From Aminobacter ciceronei (GTDB taxonomy: Bacteria > Pseudomonadota > Alphaproteobacteria > Rhizobiales > Rhizobiaceae), in assembly GCF_014138625.1 (NCBI RefSeq), contig NZ_JACJHY010000038.1, positions 1 to 50,835 of the forward strand: a stretch of DNA of 50,835 nucleotides, read 5' to 3'. The notes under the pieces are model-generated. The model saw only the letters and a program-made list of their open reading frames with translations, was not told the origin of the DNA and did no database searches. The position numbers and the translations under genes were made by a program. This document shows positions 27,657 to 36,767 of the stretch, piece after piece. Position 1 is the stretch's first letter, and every line of letters starts with the position of its first letter.

Positions 27657-29177
27657 TTAAGTGAGCGCAAGTGCCTTGTGGCGCCCTCGCCAGAGCATGG
27701 GTCCACTCTGGTGGATAGAGTTTCCCAGAGTATCGACGGCCACCATTACTGGCATGTCCTCGACCTTGAGCTCGTAAATTGCTTCCATCCCGAGGTCAGG
27801 CCACGCTGCGACACGGGCGGATTTGATAGCCTGAGCTACCAAATATGCCGCGCCGCCTACCGCAACGAGATACGCAACCCTATTCTTCGCAATGGTTTCC
27901 AATGCAGCCGGACTGCGTTCTGCCTTGCCGATCATCACGAGAAGGCCCGTGTTGGGAAGAACGGTTTCCAAGTAGCGGTCCATGCGGGTGGCCGTAGTTG
28001 GGCCAGCTGGACCGATGATTTCATCGCGCACTGGATCTACGGGACCAACATAGTAGATCGCCTTGTTCAGCAGGTTGACAGGTAGGGCTTCGTTTCGAGC
28101 GATCGCATTCGACATGCGTCGGTGAGCAGCATCACGACCTGTGTAAAGAGTACCTGATAACAGAAGTGTTTCTCCAGGTGCCCAACCTGAAATCATCTCC
28201 CGGCTTAAGTCATCCAAATTAATTCGCCGGAAGGGCTCGGAGGACATCTGCCCTATCTGCGGCCAGTGGGCTAGGCTCGGAGCAGGGAAGTGTGCCGGAC
28301 CGGTGCCGTCTAACCGGAAGTGGACGTGCCTCGTGGCGGCGCAATTGGGTATCAGGGAAACGGGCAGAGACGCGGCATGACATGGGAAACTGCGCAGTTT
28401 CACGTCGAGAAGGGATGTCAGGCCGCCTAGGCCCTGTGCGCCAATGCCAAGGGCGTTGACACGGTCATAGATTTCGACCCGAAGTTTTTCGGCCTCCGTC
28501 GATGGACCTTTCGCACGGAGTTCAGTCATGTCCAAAGGTTCGTTCAACGCCTCCTTGGCGAGCAGCATCGATTTTTCGACGCTGCCACCGACTCCAATTC
28601 CAAGAATACCTGGAGGGCACCAACCTGCTCCGAGTGTCTCGACAGTCTTTACCACCCAATCGCTCACAGACTCGCCCGGGTCGAGCACAGCAAATTTGGC
28701 TTTGTTTTCTGAGCCGCCCCCTTTGGCGGAGACATCGACCTCGATCGCGTTGCCAGCTACCAGCTCCACGTGCACAATTCCGGGAGTGTTGTCCCCGGTA
28801 TTGCTTCGATCAAAGAGCGGATCGCGGACCATTGATGCGCGCAATGGATTGTCTGCGGCTTGGTAGGCATCCCGCACGGCATCGTCGACTATCTCTTGCA
28901 GGCTACGCATACTGTTGATGCGAACGCCAATTCCGACCTTGAGGAAGACATTTGCAGTACCGGTGTCCTGGCACATCGGCCGATGGCCTAGGGCGCTCAT
29001 CCTCGAGTTTTGAAGAATCTGGGCGATTGCATTCTTGGCAGCTGGAGCCTCCTCACGCTCATAGGCACTGAAGAGATGCTCGATGAAATCCTGCGGATGG
29101 TAATAGCTGACGAACTGAAGCGCTTCAGAAATGCTCTGGCGCAGATCGTTTTCTGAGATCACTGTCGCCGTGTCCAT
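27657..29177 (-). CDS. class I (iron-sulfur) fumarate hydratase / mesaconase
   Basis: 506 aa, a fusion of the alpha and beta parts as in FumA/FumB. The three [4Fe-4S] ligands can be placed at C69 (HRPMCQDTGTANVF), C187 (GAGWCPPGILGIGVGG) and C279 (SLIPNCAATRHVHF); their spacing (118 and 92) closely matches that of E. coli FumA. The beta part contains GPTTATRMDRYLETVLPNTG. It is a reversible hydratase of fumarate, often also active on mesaconate to citramalate, which would link it to the C5-dicarboxylate genes nearby. The start has GGAGGAG upstream. It is part of the minus-strand operon between the aldehyde dehydrogenase and the CitE-like lyase. Confidence 0.93.
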   Translation of the reverse strand: MDTATVISENDLRQSISEALQFVSYYHPQDFIEHLFSAYEREEAPAAKNAIAQILQNSRMSALGHRPMCQDTGTANVFLKVGIGVRINSMRSLQEIVDDAVRDAYQAADNPLRASMVRDPLFDRSNTGDNTPGIVHVELVAGNAIEVDVSAKGGGSENKAKFAVLDPGESVSDWVVKTVETLGAGWCPPGILGIGVGGSVEKSMLLAKEALNEPLDMTELRAKGPSTEAEKLRVEIYDRVNALGIGAQGLGGLTSLLDVKLRSFPCHAASLPVSLIPNCAATRHVHFRLDGTGPAHFPAPSLAHWPQIGQMSSEPFRRINLDDLSREMISGWAPGETLLLSGTLYTGRDAAHRRMSNAIARNEALPVNLLNKAIYYVGPVDPVRDEIIGPAGPTTATRMDRYLETVLPNTGLLVMIGKAERSPAALETIAKNRVAYLVAVGGAAYLVAQAIKSARVAAWPDLGMEAIYELKVEDMPVMVAVDTLGNSIHQSGPMLWRGRHKALALT

Positions 29178-29280
29178 TCACTCGCTCCCTGTACTCCTCC
29201 TGGTCCACCACGCCCTGCATCGCGTCCGATATGCCTGCAGGGGCAGCGGACGCTCGTCCTAGACCATGGCCACGATCGCG

Positions 29281-30681
29281 TTAGTTCAACGCCTCAGACC
29301 GCCAGACCAGCATCTTTTCGACCTGCATTTCGCGCAGTGTATGCGGAATGCCGCCCGTACCTAGGCCGGAATATCGTGCCCCGGCGAATGGCATCCAATC
29401 CACCCTGAAAAGCGGGTGCTCGTTGACCATGATTGCTGTGCCGTCGAGATGACGATAGCACTTCATGGCGGTATCGAGGTGGCTTGTAAAAACGGACGCT
29501 TGGAATGAGAAAGGCAGGGAGTTAGCTCGCGCCAACGCACTGTCGATGTCGTCATAGCCGTACACGCATATCACTGGTCCGAATACCTCGAGGCGAGAGA
29601 CATCCGCTTCGGGATCAGCATTGAGAAGTACGGTGTTTGAGTACGTGCTGTCTCCCAAACGCTTGCCACCCGTTGCCACCTGCGCACCAGAGCGGGACAC
29701 CCAGTCCGCGACACGTGCCACTTCAGCGTGGGTGATAAGAGGGCCTACTTCCGTCTCGATCTTTGACGGATCTCCCGTGATCATCGTGTCGGCGACGCGT
29801 GACAATCCGTGAACTACGTCATCTAGAACTGAATTGTCGCAAAAGACCCGTTGCACGGACACGCATGCCTGTCCCGCATGCCAGAAACCTGCTCTGCCGA
29901 GGCGAGTGACAGCCTGCCCAAGGTCAGCGTCCGCCGCCACAATCACCGGGGCGGAACCACCATGTTCGAGGGCGCACCGCGCGCCTGGCGCCAAGTGCGA
30001 CCGCAGTTTCCAACCGACAGACGCCGAGCCAATGAATGTCAAAAACGCGACCCGTGGATCGGAGACCATGGTTTGTACCACGTCAAGGTCGAGCGGCAGG
30101 AGCATCTGAGCCCACCCTTCAAGGAGTCCGGCTTCGCGAAATATCTCTATGATGGAACGGCAGCTAAGTGGGGTTTTCGGCGACGGCTTGACGATCACGG
30201 GGGCACCCGCGGCAACGGCAGGGGCTACCTGATGGATGACTAGGTTAAAGGGGTGGTTGAACGCCGAGATTGCGAGGACTACGCCAATCGGCTCCATCTG
30301 CGTGAATGCAACACGACCCGCCGATGTGATGTTGGTGTCCATTGGTACGACGTGGCCTGCTTCGTGCCTTAGACACTCAGCCGACAGTTCGATGCCGTCG
30401 ATGCCGCGATCGACCTCGATAAGGGCATCGCGCAGGGGCTTTCCGGATTCCAAGGCAACCTGGAGTGCGAGCTCCTCGCGGCGCGCTCGCGTCAGCCCCG
30501 CTGCCCGACGCAAAATGGCTATTCTCTCGGGCTTTGGGATCCATGCTTTCCGGTCACGATAGAGCCGATAAGCGAGCTCAAGGGCCGCCTCGATTTCCGT
30601 GGCCGTTGAGACATTCATGGTGTCTAGCAGGGCCCCATCGTAGGGGGCGCGGACTTCGAGAGTTGTGGTCATTGTAATCAC
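29281..30681 (-). CDS. NAD(P)-dependent aldehyde dehydrogenase
   Basis: 466 aa. Active-site features: N141 in SAFNHPFN, general base E239 in LEHGGSAPVIV (His instead of the usual Leu after Glu), and nucleophile C273 in GQACVSVQR, then EVFGPVICVYGYDD. It is nearest to the lactaldehyde/glyceraldehyde-3-phosphate (GapN-like) branch. It oxidises an aldehyde to a carboxylate, and placed beside P450 and ferredoxin reductase genes it likely completes oxidation of a hydroxylated methyl or primary alcohol. The GTG at 30681 overlaps the stop of the reductase gene (GTGA); ATG 30672 is an alternative. Translation is probably coupled. Confidence 0.9.
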   Translation of the reverse strand: MITMTTTLEVRAPYDGALLDTMNVSTATEIEAALELAYRLYRDRKAWIPKPERIAILRRAAGLTRARREELALQVALESGKPLRDALIEVDRGIDGIELSAECLRHEAGHVVPMDTNITSAGRVAFTQMEPIGVVLAISAFNHPFNLVIHQVAPAVAAGAPVIVKPSPKTPLSCRSIIEIFREAGLLEGWAQMLLPLDLDVVQTMVSDPRVAFLTFIGSASVGWKLRSHLAPGARCALEHGGSAPVIVAADADLGQAVTRLGRAGFWHAGQACVSVQRVFCDNSVLDDVVHGLSRVADTMITGDPSKIETEVGPLITHAEVARVADWVSRSGAQVATGGKRLGDSTYSNTVLLNADPEADVSRLEVFGPVICVYGYDDIDSALARANSLPFSFQASVFTSHLDTAMKCYRHLDGTAIMVNEHPLFRVDWMPFAGARYSGLGTGGIPHTLREMQVEKMLVWRSEALN

Positions 30682-31898
30682 GCGGCTTTCTGCAAAAGGA
30701 GGGATTTCAAGTCGGTATTCGGGTCACGCAAGGTCTCGGCTGTAACCGCATGGTTTGCTGCGACGAGGCGCCGAGCGCACATATGGTCGGCAGGGCTGTT
30801 AATGCTGTCGGCCGCGATCACCCTGCCGCCCTTAAGATGAAACACGGTAAAACGGCCACTTTCAGGATCTCCGCGCGTCACGTAGCTCTCTGTACCTATC
30901 GGCAGACCCGTAGTTTGAAGTTTGACGCTACCTTGATCTGACCAGAACCAAGGGACAGAATCGTAGGGTTTGGGATCACCCAGCAAGGCGCCAGCAACTG
31001 TCTTGGCCTGGTCGATTGCATTCTGCACGCTTTCAAGTCGAAACTCACCACCCGCAAATCTATTGGGGTGCAGGGTGCAGTCGCCCGCCGCAAGTATCCG
31101 TGGATCGGAGGTTTGACCAAACTCGTTGACAGTTATGCCATTTGGGCACTCAAGGCCCGCGTCCTTGGCGATCTCGACATTGGGAACGCCACCCACACCA
31201 ACTAACACCAAGTCCGCACGGACCTCGTCGCCGTTCGTTAGGCGCACACTTTGAACGCGCGAACAGCCGCCCAGGGAAGCTACGGCGTGCCCCTTTAGAA
31301 TGCGAGTTCCCATGCTGCTGTGCATCGCCTCGAGCCATGACGAAACTAATGGCGCGACGGCTCGCGCCATGACACGGTCTGCGCCCTCGATTACGGTGAC
31401 CGACTTTCCCATCGCTGCTGCCGTCGCAGCTACTTCGAGGCCAATAAAGCCGCCTCCTACGATCGCAACCTGGTGCGCGCACTCCAAGGCTGAGCGAAAG
31501 GTTAAGGCATCTGAGATGCTTCTAAGCGACATAACCCCTGCGAGGTTGCTGCCGGGTACTTGGAGGTTACGGGCGCGTGCTCCAGTGGCCATCACAAGAT
31601 AGTCGTATCCCACTGTGCGATCGTTGGTTTGGACGAGCTGTGCGTCACGGTCAATCCGAGTGACTCGGGAGTCTATCAAGAGGTCAATTCGTTGCTCTGC
31701 GAGCGCCGCTGCCGAGCGCAGGAGCAGCCCCGCGGGCTCGACTTGCCTTTTGATAAACGCCTTGGACAATGGGGGACGTTGATACGGCAGTTGCTGTTCG
31801 TCGCCGATTAAGACCAGGTCGCCGCCAAAACCATTCTGCCGCAACGACGAGGCTACCTGCATACCCGCTTGGCCAGCGCCAATGATAACGATGCGCAC
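30678..31898 (-). CDS. NADH-dependent ferredoxin reductase (putidaredoxin reductase type)
   Basis: 406 aa from GTG 31898 (VRIVIIGAGQAGMQVASSLR), with GGGAG about 8 nt upstream. A much longer open frame extends to 32174 but its first 92 residues are not family-like. The FAD site is GAGQAG; the NADH site is VAIVGGGFIGLEVAATAAAM; ATGARARNL and RILAAGDCTLHPN are the other signatures. It passes electrons from NAD(P)H through a [2Fe-2S] ferredoxin to cytochrome P450, both encoded just upstream on the same strand. It shares an operon with the aldehyde dehydrogenase. Confidence 0.93.
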   Translation of the reverse strand: MRIVIIGAGQAGMQVASSLRQNGFGGDLVLIGDEQQLPYQRPPLSKAFIKRQVEPAGLLLRSAAALAEQRIDLLIDSRVTRIDRDAQLVQTNDRTVGYDYLVMATGARARNLQVPGSNLAGVMSLRSISDALTFRSALECAHQVAIVGGGFIGLEVAATAAAMGKSVTVIEGADRVMARAVAPLVSSWLEAMHSSMGTRILKGHAVASLGGCSRVQSVRLTNGDEVRADLVLVGVGGVPNVEIAKDAGLECPNGITVNEFGQTSDPRILAAGDCTLHPNRFAGGEFRLESVQNAIDQAKTVAGALLGDPKPYDSVPWFWSDQGSVKLQTTGLPIGTESYVTRGDPESGRFTVFHLKGGRVIAADSINSPADHMCARRLVAANHAVTAETLRDPNTDLKSLLLQKAA

Positions 31899-32221
31899 AA
31901 CTAACTCCCAGTTCTTGACCCGATTGTGTCTAAGTCTCTTAACGTTCAGATCCGCGGTTCGCCGTGCCGCAGTTTCCATCACTGTCTCAGAGCCCACACT
32001 TGGGAAAAGGGCGAATGACGTTTGGAACGAAACACCCGATAGTCGATGTGGTCCAATAGGGTTTGCGCATACGGGCCATAACAACGGCGACTGAACATGA
32101 AGGTCAGCCGCTGGAATCCGCGTGAATTGCGGGCCTGGCCGACGTTCGCATGCAACTGGTATGGCGGAATGCACTTGTAACCAGCCAAAGGCGCAGCTTG
32201 CCGATCGTTTCGAGGCTTCAC
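31899..32221. other. leader region of the reductase operon
   Basis: The upstream extension of the reductase frame shows no conserved protein sequence and lies behind a terminator, so it is more likely a promoter and leader region of about 320 bp for the reductase/aldehyde dehydrogenase operon. No clear -35/-10 pair was picked out. Confidence 0.45.
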
Positions 32222-32259
32222 AAAAAAATTGCGGGCCGCGATAGTCATGCGGCCCGCAA
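32222..32259 (-). terminator. rho-independent terminator after the P450-ferredoxin operon
   Basis: An 11-bp perfect stem (TTGCGGGCCGC, 32229-32239, with GCGGCCCGCAA, 32249-32259) is followed, reading the minus strand, by seven or more T residues (the AAAAAAA at 32222-32228 on the plus strand). It sits about 20 bp after the ferredoxin stop and separates that operon from the reductase genes. Confidence 0.85.
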
Positions 32260-32279
32260 GGAGCACTGGGTGTCTAAGA

Positions 32280-32600
32280 TTACTGGCTATCTGGAATAGT
32301 AACCGTAAGAGGCGGGTCGTCAGGATGTACCTTTACCTGGCAACCGAGCCTGCTTGTGCTCCGGGCTTCAGCCGTTGCGAATTCCAACATGTCCTTCTCG
32401 AATACATTTGGTGAACCGTATTTTTCAAATGCTTCGCTACTCAAATAGATATGACAAGTAGCGCATGCACACGCGCCTCCACATTCGCCAATAATTCCTG
32501 GGATGTTATGGGCAATGGCAGCTTCCATTACACTCATTCCGACGTCAGTGCGGACTTCGCGAGGTGAGTCGTTATTGCTAATATAAGTGATAGTAGACAT
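32280..32600 (-). CDS. [2Fe-2S] ferredoxin (putidaredoxin/adrenodoxin type)
   Basis: 106 aa. The cluster ligands are C40, C46, C49 and C87 (ECGGACACATCHIY and LGCQVKV), with an extra C44 between the first two. The spacing C-x5-C-x2-C is that of the vertebrate-type ferredoxins that serve bacterial P450s. It carries electrons from the reductase (30678-31898) to the P450 encoded directly upstream, 23 bp away. A strong terminator follows it. Confidence 0.95.
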   Translation of the reverse strand: MSTITYISNNDSPREVRTDVGMSVMEAAIAHNIPGIIGECGGACACATCHIYLSSEAFEKYGSPNVFEKDMLEFATAEARSTSRLGCQVKVHPDDPPLTVTIPDSQ

Positions 32601-32623
32601 AACCTACGACTTTCTTTTTATGA

Positions 32624-33826
32624 TTACGGAAGCAGGTTGACCTTCATCGTGGCAACGCGAGAAACAAAGGGATCGTGTTCAGTTTCGAGAGTCTCCATTT
32701 GCGTGTTTGGGAAGCGCTCAACCAGCGCCCGCAACATTTCTTCCATCTCGATCTCAGCAACAAACTGGCCCAGGCAGCTGAATACGCCACCTCCATATGT
32801 TTGGATGTTTGGAGCGCGCTCTCGGTGGAGATCAAACTCGTCCGGGTTCGGAAACACTGTAGGGTCTCTGTGGGCCGCCCAGATGACCATTGAGACTGGC
32901 GTTCCTGCAGGAATAGAGATCCCGTCTACTTCGATCGGCTCGAGTGTTTCGCGGGTCGCCCGGACCGACCGAGAATGCAGGCGGATAGATTCCTTCACGG
33001 CGGCGGGTACCAATTCCGGGTCTGCTTTCACCGCCTCCCAAACATGAGGCCGGGAGAGAACCATCGCTGCAACCATGGCGATCTGGTTGGCCGTGTTGTC
33101 TGTGGATGCTTCCAAGATCATGGCCGCGAAGTCCCTTAAATGACCCTCGGTCCATACATCCTTGTCGGTTTCCGCAATCAGGGCACCCAAAAGGTTGTCC
33201 TGCGGATTTCGACGTGCGTCCGCGATTTGAGCGTCAATGTAGTCAAACAGCTCATGATAGCCGGACTCGATCGAGGGCATGAACGATGTGTCGCGTGTGA
33301 ACACGCGCAACACCTGGTCTGAGATACGAGCGACAAAAGGCGCGTCTTCTTTTGGCGCTCCAACCCAATGGCAATACAGTCTCGACGGAATCAGGACCGC
33401 GAGGTCGTCGTAAAATTCGATTCCCCTGGTTTTCCCCTCAGCTACGAGGCCATCAAGGATGTCGTTGCAAATCACGCGGATAGTCTGGCGCATCTCCTCT
33501 GCCCTCGAGGGGCCAAGGTGGCGAACAAAGACCTGACGTATCGTAGTTCTGTCTTGAGTGAAGCCTTGCCCAACCAGCATCCGGCAGCGAAATTCGTATG
33601 TTAGTGTGCCTTGGATTCCCATGTCGTTCATGAACGACACCTGGTTGGTGCGCAGCCGTTTGTCGCGCATCAACTCTTGGGCAAGCTTGTAGGATACTAC
33701 CTCTGCGCCATGTTTGCCGCGGTGGATGCGTCCGGTTGAGAGCGCTCGATCGTGCAACTCATTGGGGTTTTCTCGAAACTCCTTGCCTCGGAGATTCAAG
33801 ATCGGCAGTTCTGAAAACGCAATCAT
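32624..33826 (-). CDS. cytochrome P450 (class I bacterial)
   Basis: 400 aa, soluble. The K-helix EXXR is E279-SIR282 and the heme-binding loop is YGGGVFSCLG, with Cys351 as the axial ligand and Tyr in place of the usual Phe. The I-helix reads EASTDNTANQIA: the acid is D243, but the conserved Thr after it is replaced by Asn244. The same replacement is known in P450cin (CYP176A1), a 1,8-cineole hydroxylase, where Asn contacts the substrate. It probably hydroxylates a small apolar compound such as a terpenoid, using the ferredoxin and reductase encoded alongside. It is first gene of a two-gene operon. Confidence 0.93.
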   Translation of the reverse strand: MIAFSELPILNLRGKEFRENPNELHDRALSTGRIHRGKHGAEVVSYKLAQELMRDKRLRTNQVSFMNDMGIQGTLTYEFRCRMLVGQGFTQDRTTIRQVFVRHLGPSRAEEMRQTIRVICNDILDGLVAEGKTRGIEFYDDLAVLIPSRLYCHWVGAPKEDAPFVARISDQVLRVFTRDTSFMPSIESGYHELFDYIDAQIADARRNPQDNLLGALIAETDKDVWTEGHLRDFAAMILEASTDNTANQIAMVAAMVLSRPHVWEAVKADPELVPAAVKESIRLHSRSVRATRETLEPIEVDGISIPAGTPVSMVIWAAHRDPTVFPNPDEFDLHRERAPNIQTYGGGVFSCLGQFVAEIEMEEMLRALVERFPNTQMETLETEHDPFVSRVATMKVNLLP

Positions 33827-34150
33827 TCGCTTGCTAGTCCTCTAATTGTTGACCGAGAGCCTAGCATGCAAGGGCAGCCAACGGTTCATATGGATTTATG
33901 ATCACGGGCATTAAGAATGCCGATAATAAAGTGAAATCAATGCATTGGAGATTTTGTGAGCCGGCCGCTGCATGGGCGCGCGTGGCTAGCTGTGAGTGGG
34001 ATTGGCAGTGGTGTCATGCGCCTATTGGCGGCGTTAGCGGGCTAATTTGCTTATGTGCCGATATGGCGAAGCCTTTGAACAAATGCCTTTTGGGGGAGCG
34101 CGTCTCATGCTCGACCGCGTAAAGCCCCGCTATATGGGTCTATCCAACAT
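33827..34150. other. 324-bp intergenic region upstream of the P450 operon
   Basis: No gene recognised. It should hold the P450 operon promoter; the DUF2384-like protein gene lies upstream in the same orientation and ends here. No distinct operator repeat was seen. Confidence 0.45.
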
Positions 34151-34885
34151 TCACGGAGACGTAGTGCGGCCTTCCTGCGAAAAGGCGCGCGCGGCCGCGA
34201 TGACTTCCGCAACACGATCACGCCTGAGCATGTCGATAGGCACGCAACCATCGAGATCTGAAGAAGGGCGGCTTAGCCAATACCAACTGACACGTGGATC
34301 AGAGATTATCGAAAGCACATCCCGTATTCCGGAGACGGGCCGTCCATCGATGAATTGAGCCAGAGGGAATACGTGTTTGCGCCGCCCTGTGCGCAGTGCA
34401 ATCACTTCGTTAAGTCGCTTCCACGAATGCAATGTCGATCGTGGAATACGAAGATATTCTTCCAGATACGTCTGCCCAACAACCTGTCCTGCCCAATCTT
34501 CCATCAACATGGAATCGAGCTCCCCACTCGGGCCACGGGCGTTTCTAGATGCGGACACGGACGAGTCAGGCGCCTTCAACGTGGCGCCAACTAGCTGGCC
34601 TTCATTCAACGTAAAACGACGGACTGCTTCGGTCGCGATCGCATGGACGACTTTTGTTGCTAAATCGGCCAGGTGGTTTTGAGTGGTGCTGGGGGAAAGG
34701 TCATTGATTGGCGGTAGAACGGAGATCGATGCTGCCTCCCGCCAATCAAGACTTCCCGCTGAGCTTAGCTCGTTTGGGCCAAAAACATTGCCCAAATGCA
34801 CTAAGGCTCGATCTATCTCATCGCTAATAAATCTTGCGAATTCGCGTTTGCTGTTTTCGGACACATGTTCAGTTTCTATGCTCAT
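34151..34885 (-). CDS. HTH + MbcA/ParS/Xre-like (DUF2384-type) protein
   Basis: 244 aa from ATG 34885 with GAGG about 8 nt upstream. The N-terminal 130 residues are divergent and partly disordered. A helix-turn-helix-like part (YLRIPRSTLHSWKRLNEV) is followed by a C-terminal segment (VSWYWLSRPSSDLDGCVP, IDMLRRDRVAEVIAAARAF) resembling the toxin-binding domain of MbcA/ParS/Xre antitoxins. No RES-type toxin gene is next to it, so it is either an orphan or a regulator of the adjacent P450 genes. Substitution of Cys within the usual GxxPxxL segment is notable. Confidence 0.65.
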   Translation of the reverse strand: MSIETEHVSENSKREFARFISDEIDRALVHLGNVFGPNELSSAGSLDWREAASISVLPPINDLSPSTTQNHLADLATKVVHAIATEAVRRFTLNEGQLVGATLKAPDSSVSASRNARGPSGELDSMLMEDWAGQVVGQTYLEEYLRIPRSTLHSWKRLNEVIALRTGRRKHVFPLAQFIDGRPVSGIRDVLSIISDPRVSWYWLSRPSSDLDGCVPIDMLRRDRVAEVIAAARAFSQEGRTTSP

Positions 34886-35125
34886 TTTGCAACCTCGATA
34901 TGTCTCTTGACGTCGAGATTGCCCAACGCCTCCTGTTCACCATTTCCCAATGTCGACAAGCCTGTTGCCGTGGCGGCGTGTCTATGAGCCCAATGCATGC
35001 GCGAGCCGTCGTCCAGGCGGCCCCTCGCCGAAGGGATACCTGATAGCTGTTCGCAGGCCAGTTTGCTGTTTCGCAATTTGGCACCAACGCCTTTGTGTCT
35101 GGCGGATGGCGCCGGGTTTTCCGTA

Positions 35126-35890
35126 CTAGGCCCGTACTGCGGAGAGAAACTCGCGCGTACGTTCATTGCGCGGGTTTGATATCAGCTCGTCAGCGGTTCC
35201 CTCTTCGACGATTTGGCCGCCATCCATGAATACGACACGATCCGCGGCTTCACGTGCGAAACTTATTTCGTGCGTCACGACTATCATCGTCATCCCGGAG
35301 GCCGCCAAGCGACGCATGACTTGTAACACCTCGCCGACCAGTTCTGGATCCAGTGCTGATGTGGGCTCATCGAAAAGGATCAGGCGGGGCTCCATTGCCA
35401 GGGCGCGTGCAATTGCAACGCGCTGCTGCTGACCTCCCGAGAGCTGACCTGGATAGTAATCAGCTTTTTCTGCTAGGCCAACCTGCTGCAGCAGCTCCTT
35501 GGCCTTTGCGCGGCTTTCGGCCGGGTCCTTGCGCCTCACTATAATCGGCCCTTCGACTATGTTCTCGGTGACCGTCTTGTGTGGGAACAAATTGTATTGC
35601 TGAAACACCATGCCAATTTGGGCGCGCTGCTGTGCGATTTCCCGGTCAGGCAGTTCGTGCAATACAGAACCCGTCAGTCGATAACCGATCACGTTATCGG
35701 CCACTTTGATCAATCCACCATCCACCGTCTCGAGGTGATTGATGCAACGAAGCAAGGTGCTTTTGCCGGATCCCGATGGTCCGATAATGCAGACGACTTC
35801 CCCTTCGTTGATGTCCAATGAAACACCGCGAAGCGCCTGGAACGAACCGAATGCCTTTACGACGTTGTTAATTTCAACCAGCTTTTTCAA
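35126..35890 (-). CDS. polar amino acid ABC transporter ATP-binding protein
   Basis: 254 aa. Walker A GPSGSGKSTLL, Q-loop GMVFQQYNLFPHKTVTENI, signature LSGGQQQRVAIARAL, Walker B LILFDEPTSALDPE, and switch His in VVTHEISFAREAADRVVFM. This is the GlnQ/HisP group. It energises uptake with the permease encoded just upstream (overlapping at 35874-35890) and the solute-binding protein encoded divergently at 37371. The substrate class is polar amino acids or similar small cations/zwitterions. Confidence 0.95.
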   Translation of the reverse strand: MKKLVEINNVVKAFGSFQALRGVSLDINEGEVVCIIGPSGSGKSTLLRCINHLETVDGGLIKVADNVIGYRLTGSVLHELPDREIAQQRAQIGMVFQQYNLFPHKTVTENIVEGPIIVRRKDPAESRAKAKELLQQVGLAEKADYYPGQLSGGQQQRVAIARALAMEPRLILFDEPTSALDPELVGEVLQVMRRLAASGMTMIVVTHEISFAREAADRVVFMDGGQIVEEGTADELISNPRNERTREFLSAVRA

Positions 35891-36767
35891 CGGAGTTCTC
35901 CACCCTGCTCGAATGAGTTTGATTAGACTTGTTGTAATGTTTCTCGATTTTGGATTGGAAATAGCTCAGAGTTGCAACTACGAGCAGATACCAGAATGCG
36001 CACACAATCAGCATTTCAATAACGAGGCCGTTCGCGTAATAAATGGTTTGCGTACTGTAGACGATGTCTTGGTACTGAATAATGCTGGCGAGGGACGTGT
36101 ACTTGAGCATGCCGATGGTTTCATTGCCAAGCGGAGGTACGATTACCCTCATCGCCTGTGGCAATACGATCCGGCGTAGGGTCGCCCCTCTAGTCATTCC
36201 GATCGATTTGGCGGCCTCAACCTGTCCGCGACCAACGGAGAGCAGTCCACTCCTGATCACTTCACTGGTGTACGCGCCTTGTGAGATACCAAAAGCAAGA
36301 AGCGCTGCTACAAAGGGTGTAATCACTTGCGTTGTTTCGAATGATGCGATTCCAGGAACCACTATCCGAGGAAAGACCAACGCGAGATTATACCAAATAA
36401 GTAGCTGCAATAGTATTGGTATCGATCTGAAGAAGAAACGATAGCCGCTGGAGACGGAGCGCATCAAAGGATTTTGCGAGTCCGTCATTAGTGCACTTGC
36501 AAGTCCAAGCGCAATACCAGCAACCATCGAAAAGAACGTGAGGATGATCGTATTGATCATTCCATTCATGATGGCGCTATCAAATAGATATTGCCTCACC
36601 ACAAGCCATTGTATTTGACCAACCGCAAACGCGTGTGCAATCAAAGCTAGGGCGACGATGAGAGCCGCCGATATTACATAGCGAGCGTACGGTATGTGCT
36701 TGGCAACCACATAGGGTGACGCGCTGATGGGCGCCCCCGTTGGTTTGGTGGCTGATATCGTGTTCAT
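35874..36767 (-). CDS. polar amino acid ABC transporter permease
   Basis: 297 aa from ATG 36767, with GGGAGG about 5 nt upstream; a longer frame to 36863 is unlikely. Membrane segments are at about residues 30-50, 70-100 and further on, with the family EAA loop EAAKSIGMTRGATLRRIVLP and TIILTFFSMVAGIALGLASA in the core. It has a longer N-terminal cytoplasmic stretch than most HisM/GlnP proteins. The 3' end overlaps the ATPase gene by 17 bp, indicating co-translation. Only one permease is present, so the channel is probably a homodimer. Confidence 0.93.
   Translation of the reverse strand: MNTISATKPTGAPISASPYVVAKHIPYARYVISAALIVALALIAHAFAVGQIQWLVVRQYLFDSAIMNGMINTIILTFFSMVAGIALGLASALMTDSQNPLMRSVSSGYRFFFRSIPILLQLLIWYNLALVFPRIVVPGIASFETTQVITPFVAALLAFGISQGAYTSEVIRSGLLSVGRGQVEAAKSIGMTRGATLRRIVLPQAMRVIVPPLGNETIGMLKYTSLASIIQYQDIVYSTQTIYYANGLVIEMLIVCAFWYLLVVATLSYFQSKIEKHYNKSNQTHSSRVENSVEKAG

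Noticed and set aside
31899-32174. N-terminal extension of the ferredoxin reductase
   Set aside because: The first 92 residues are not family-like, and the GTG at 31898 has a ribosome-binding site and starts exactly at the FAD motif.
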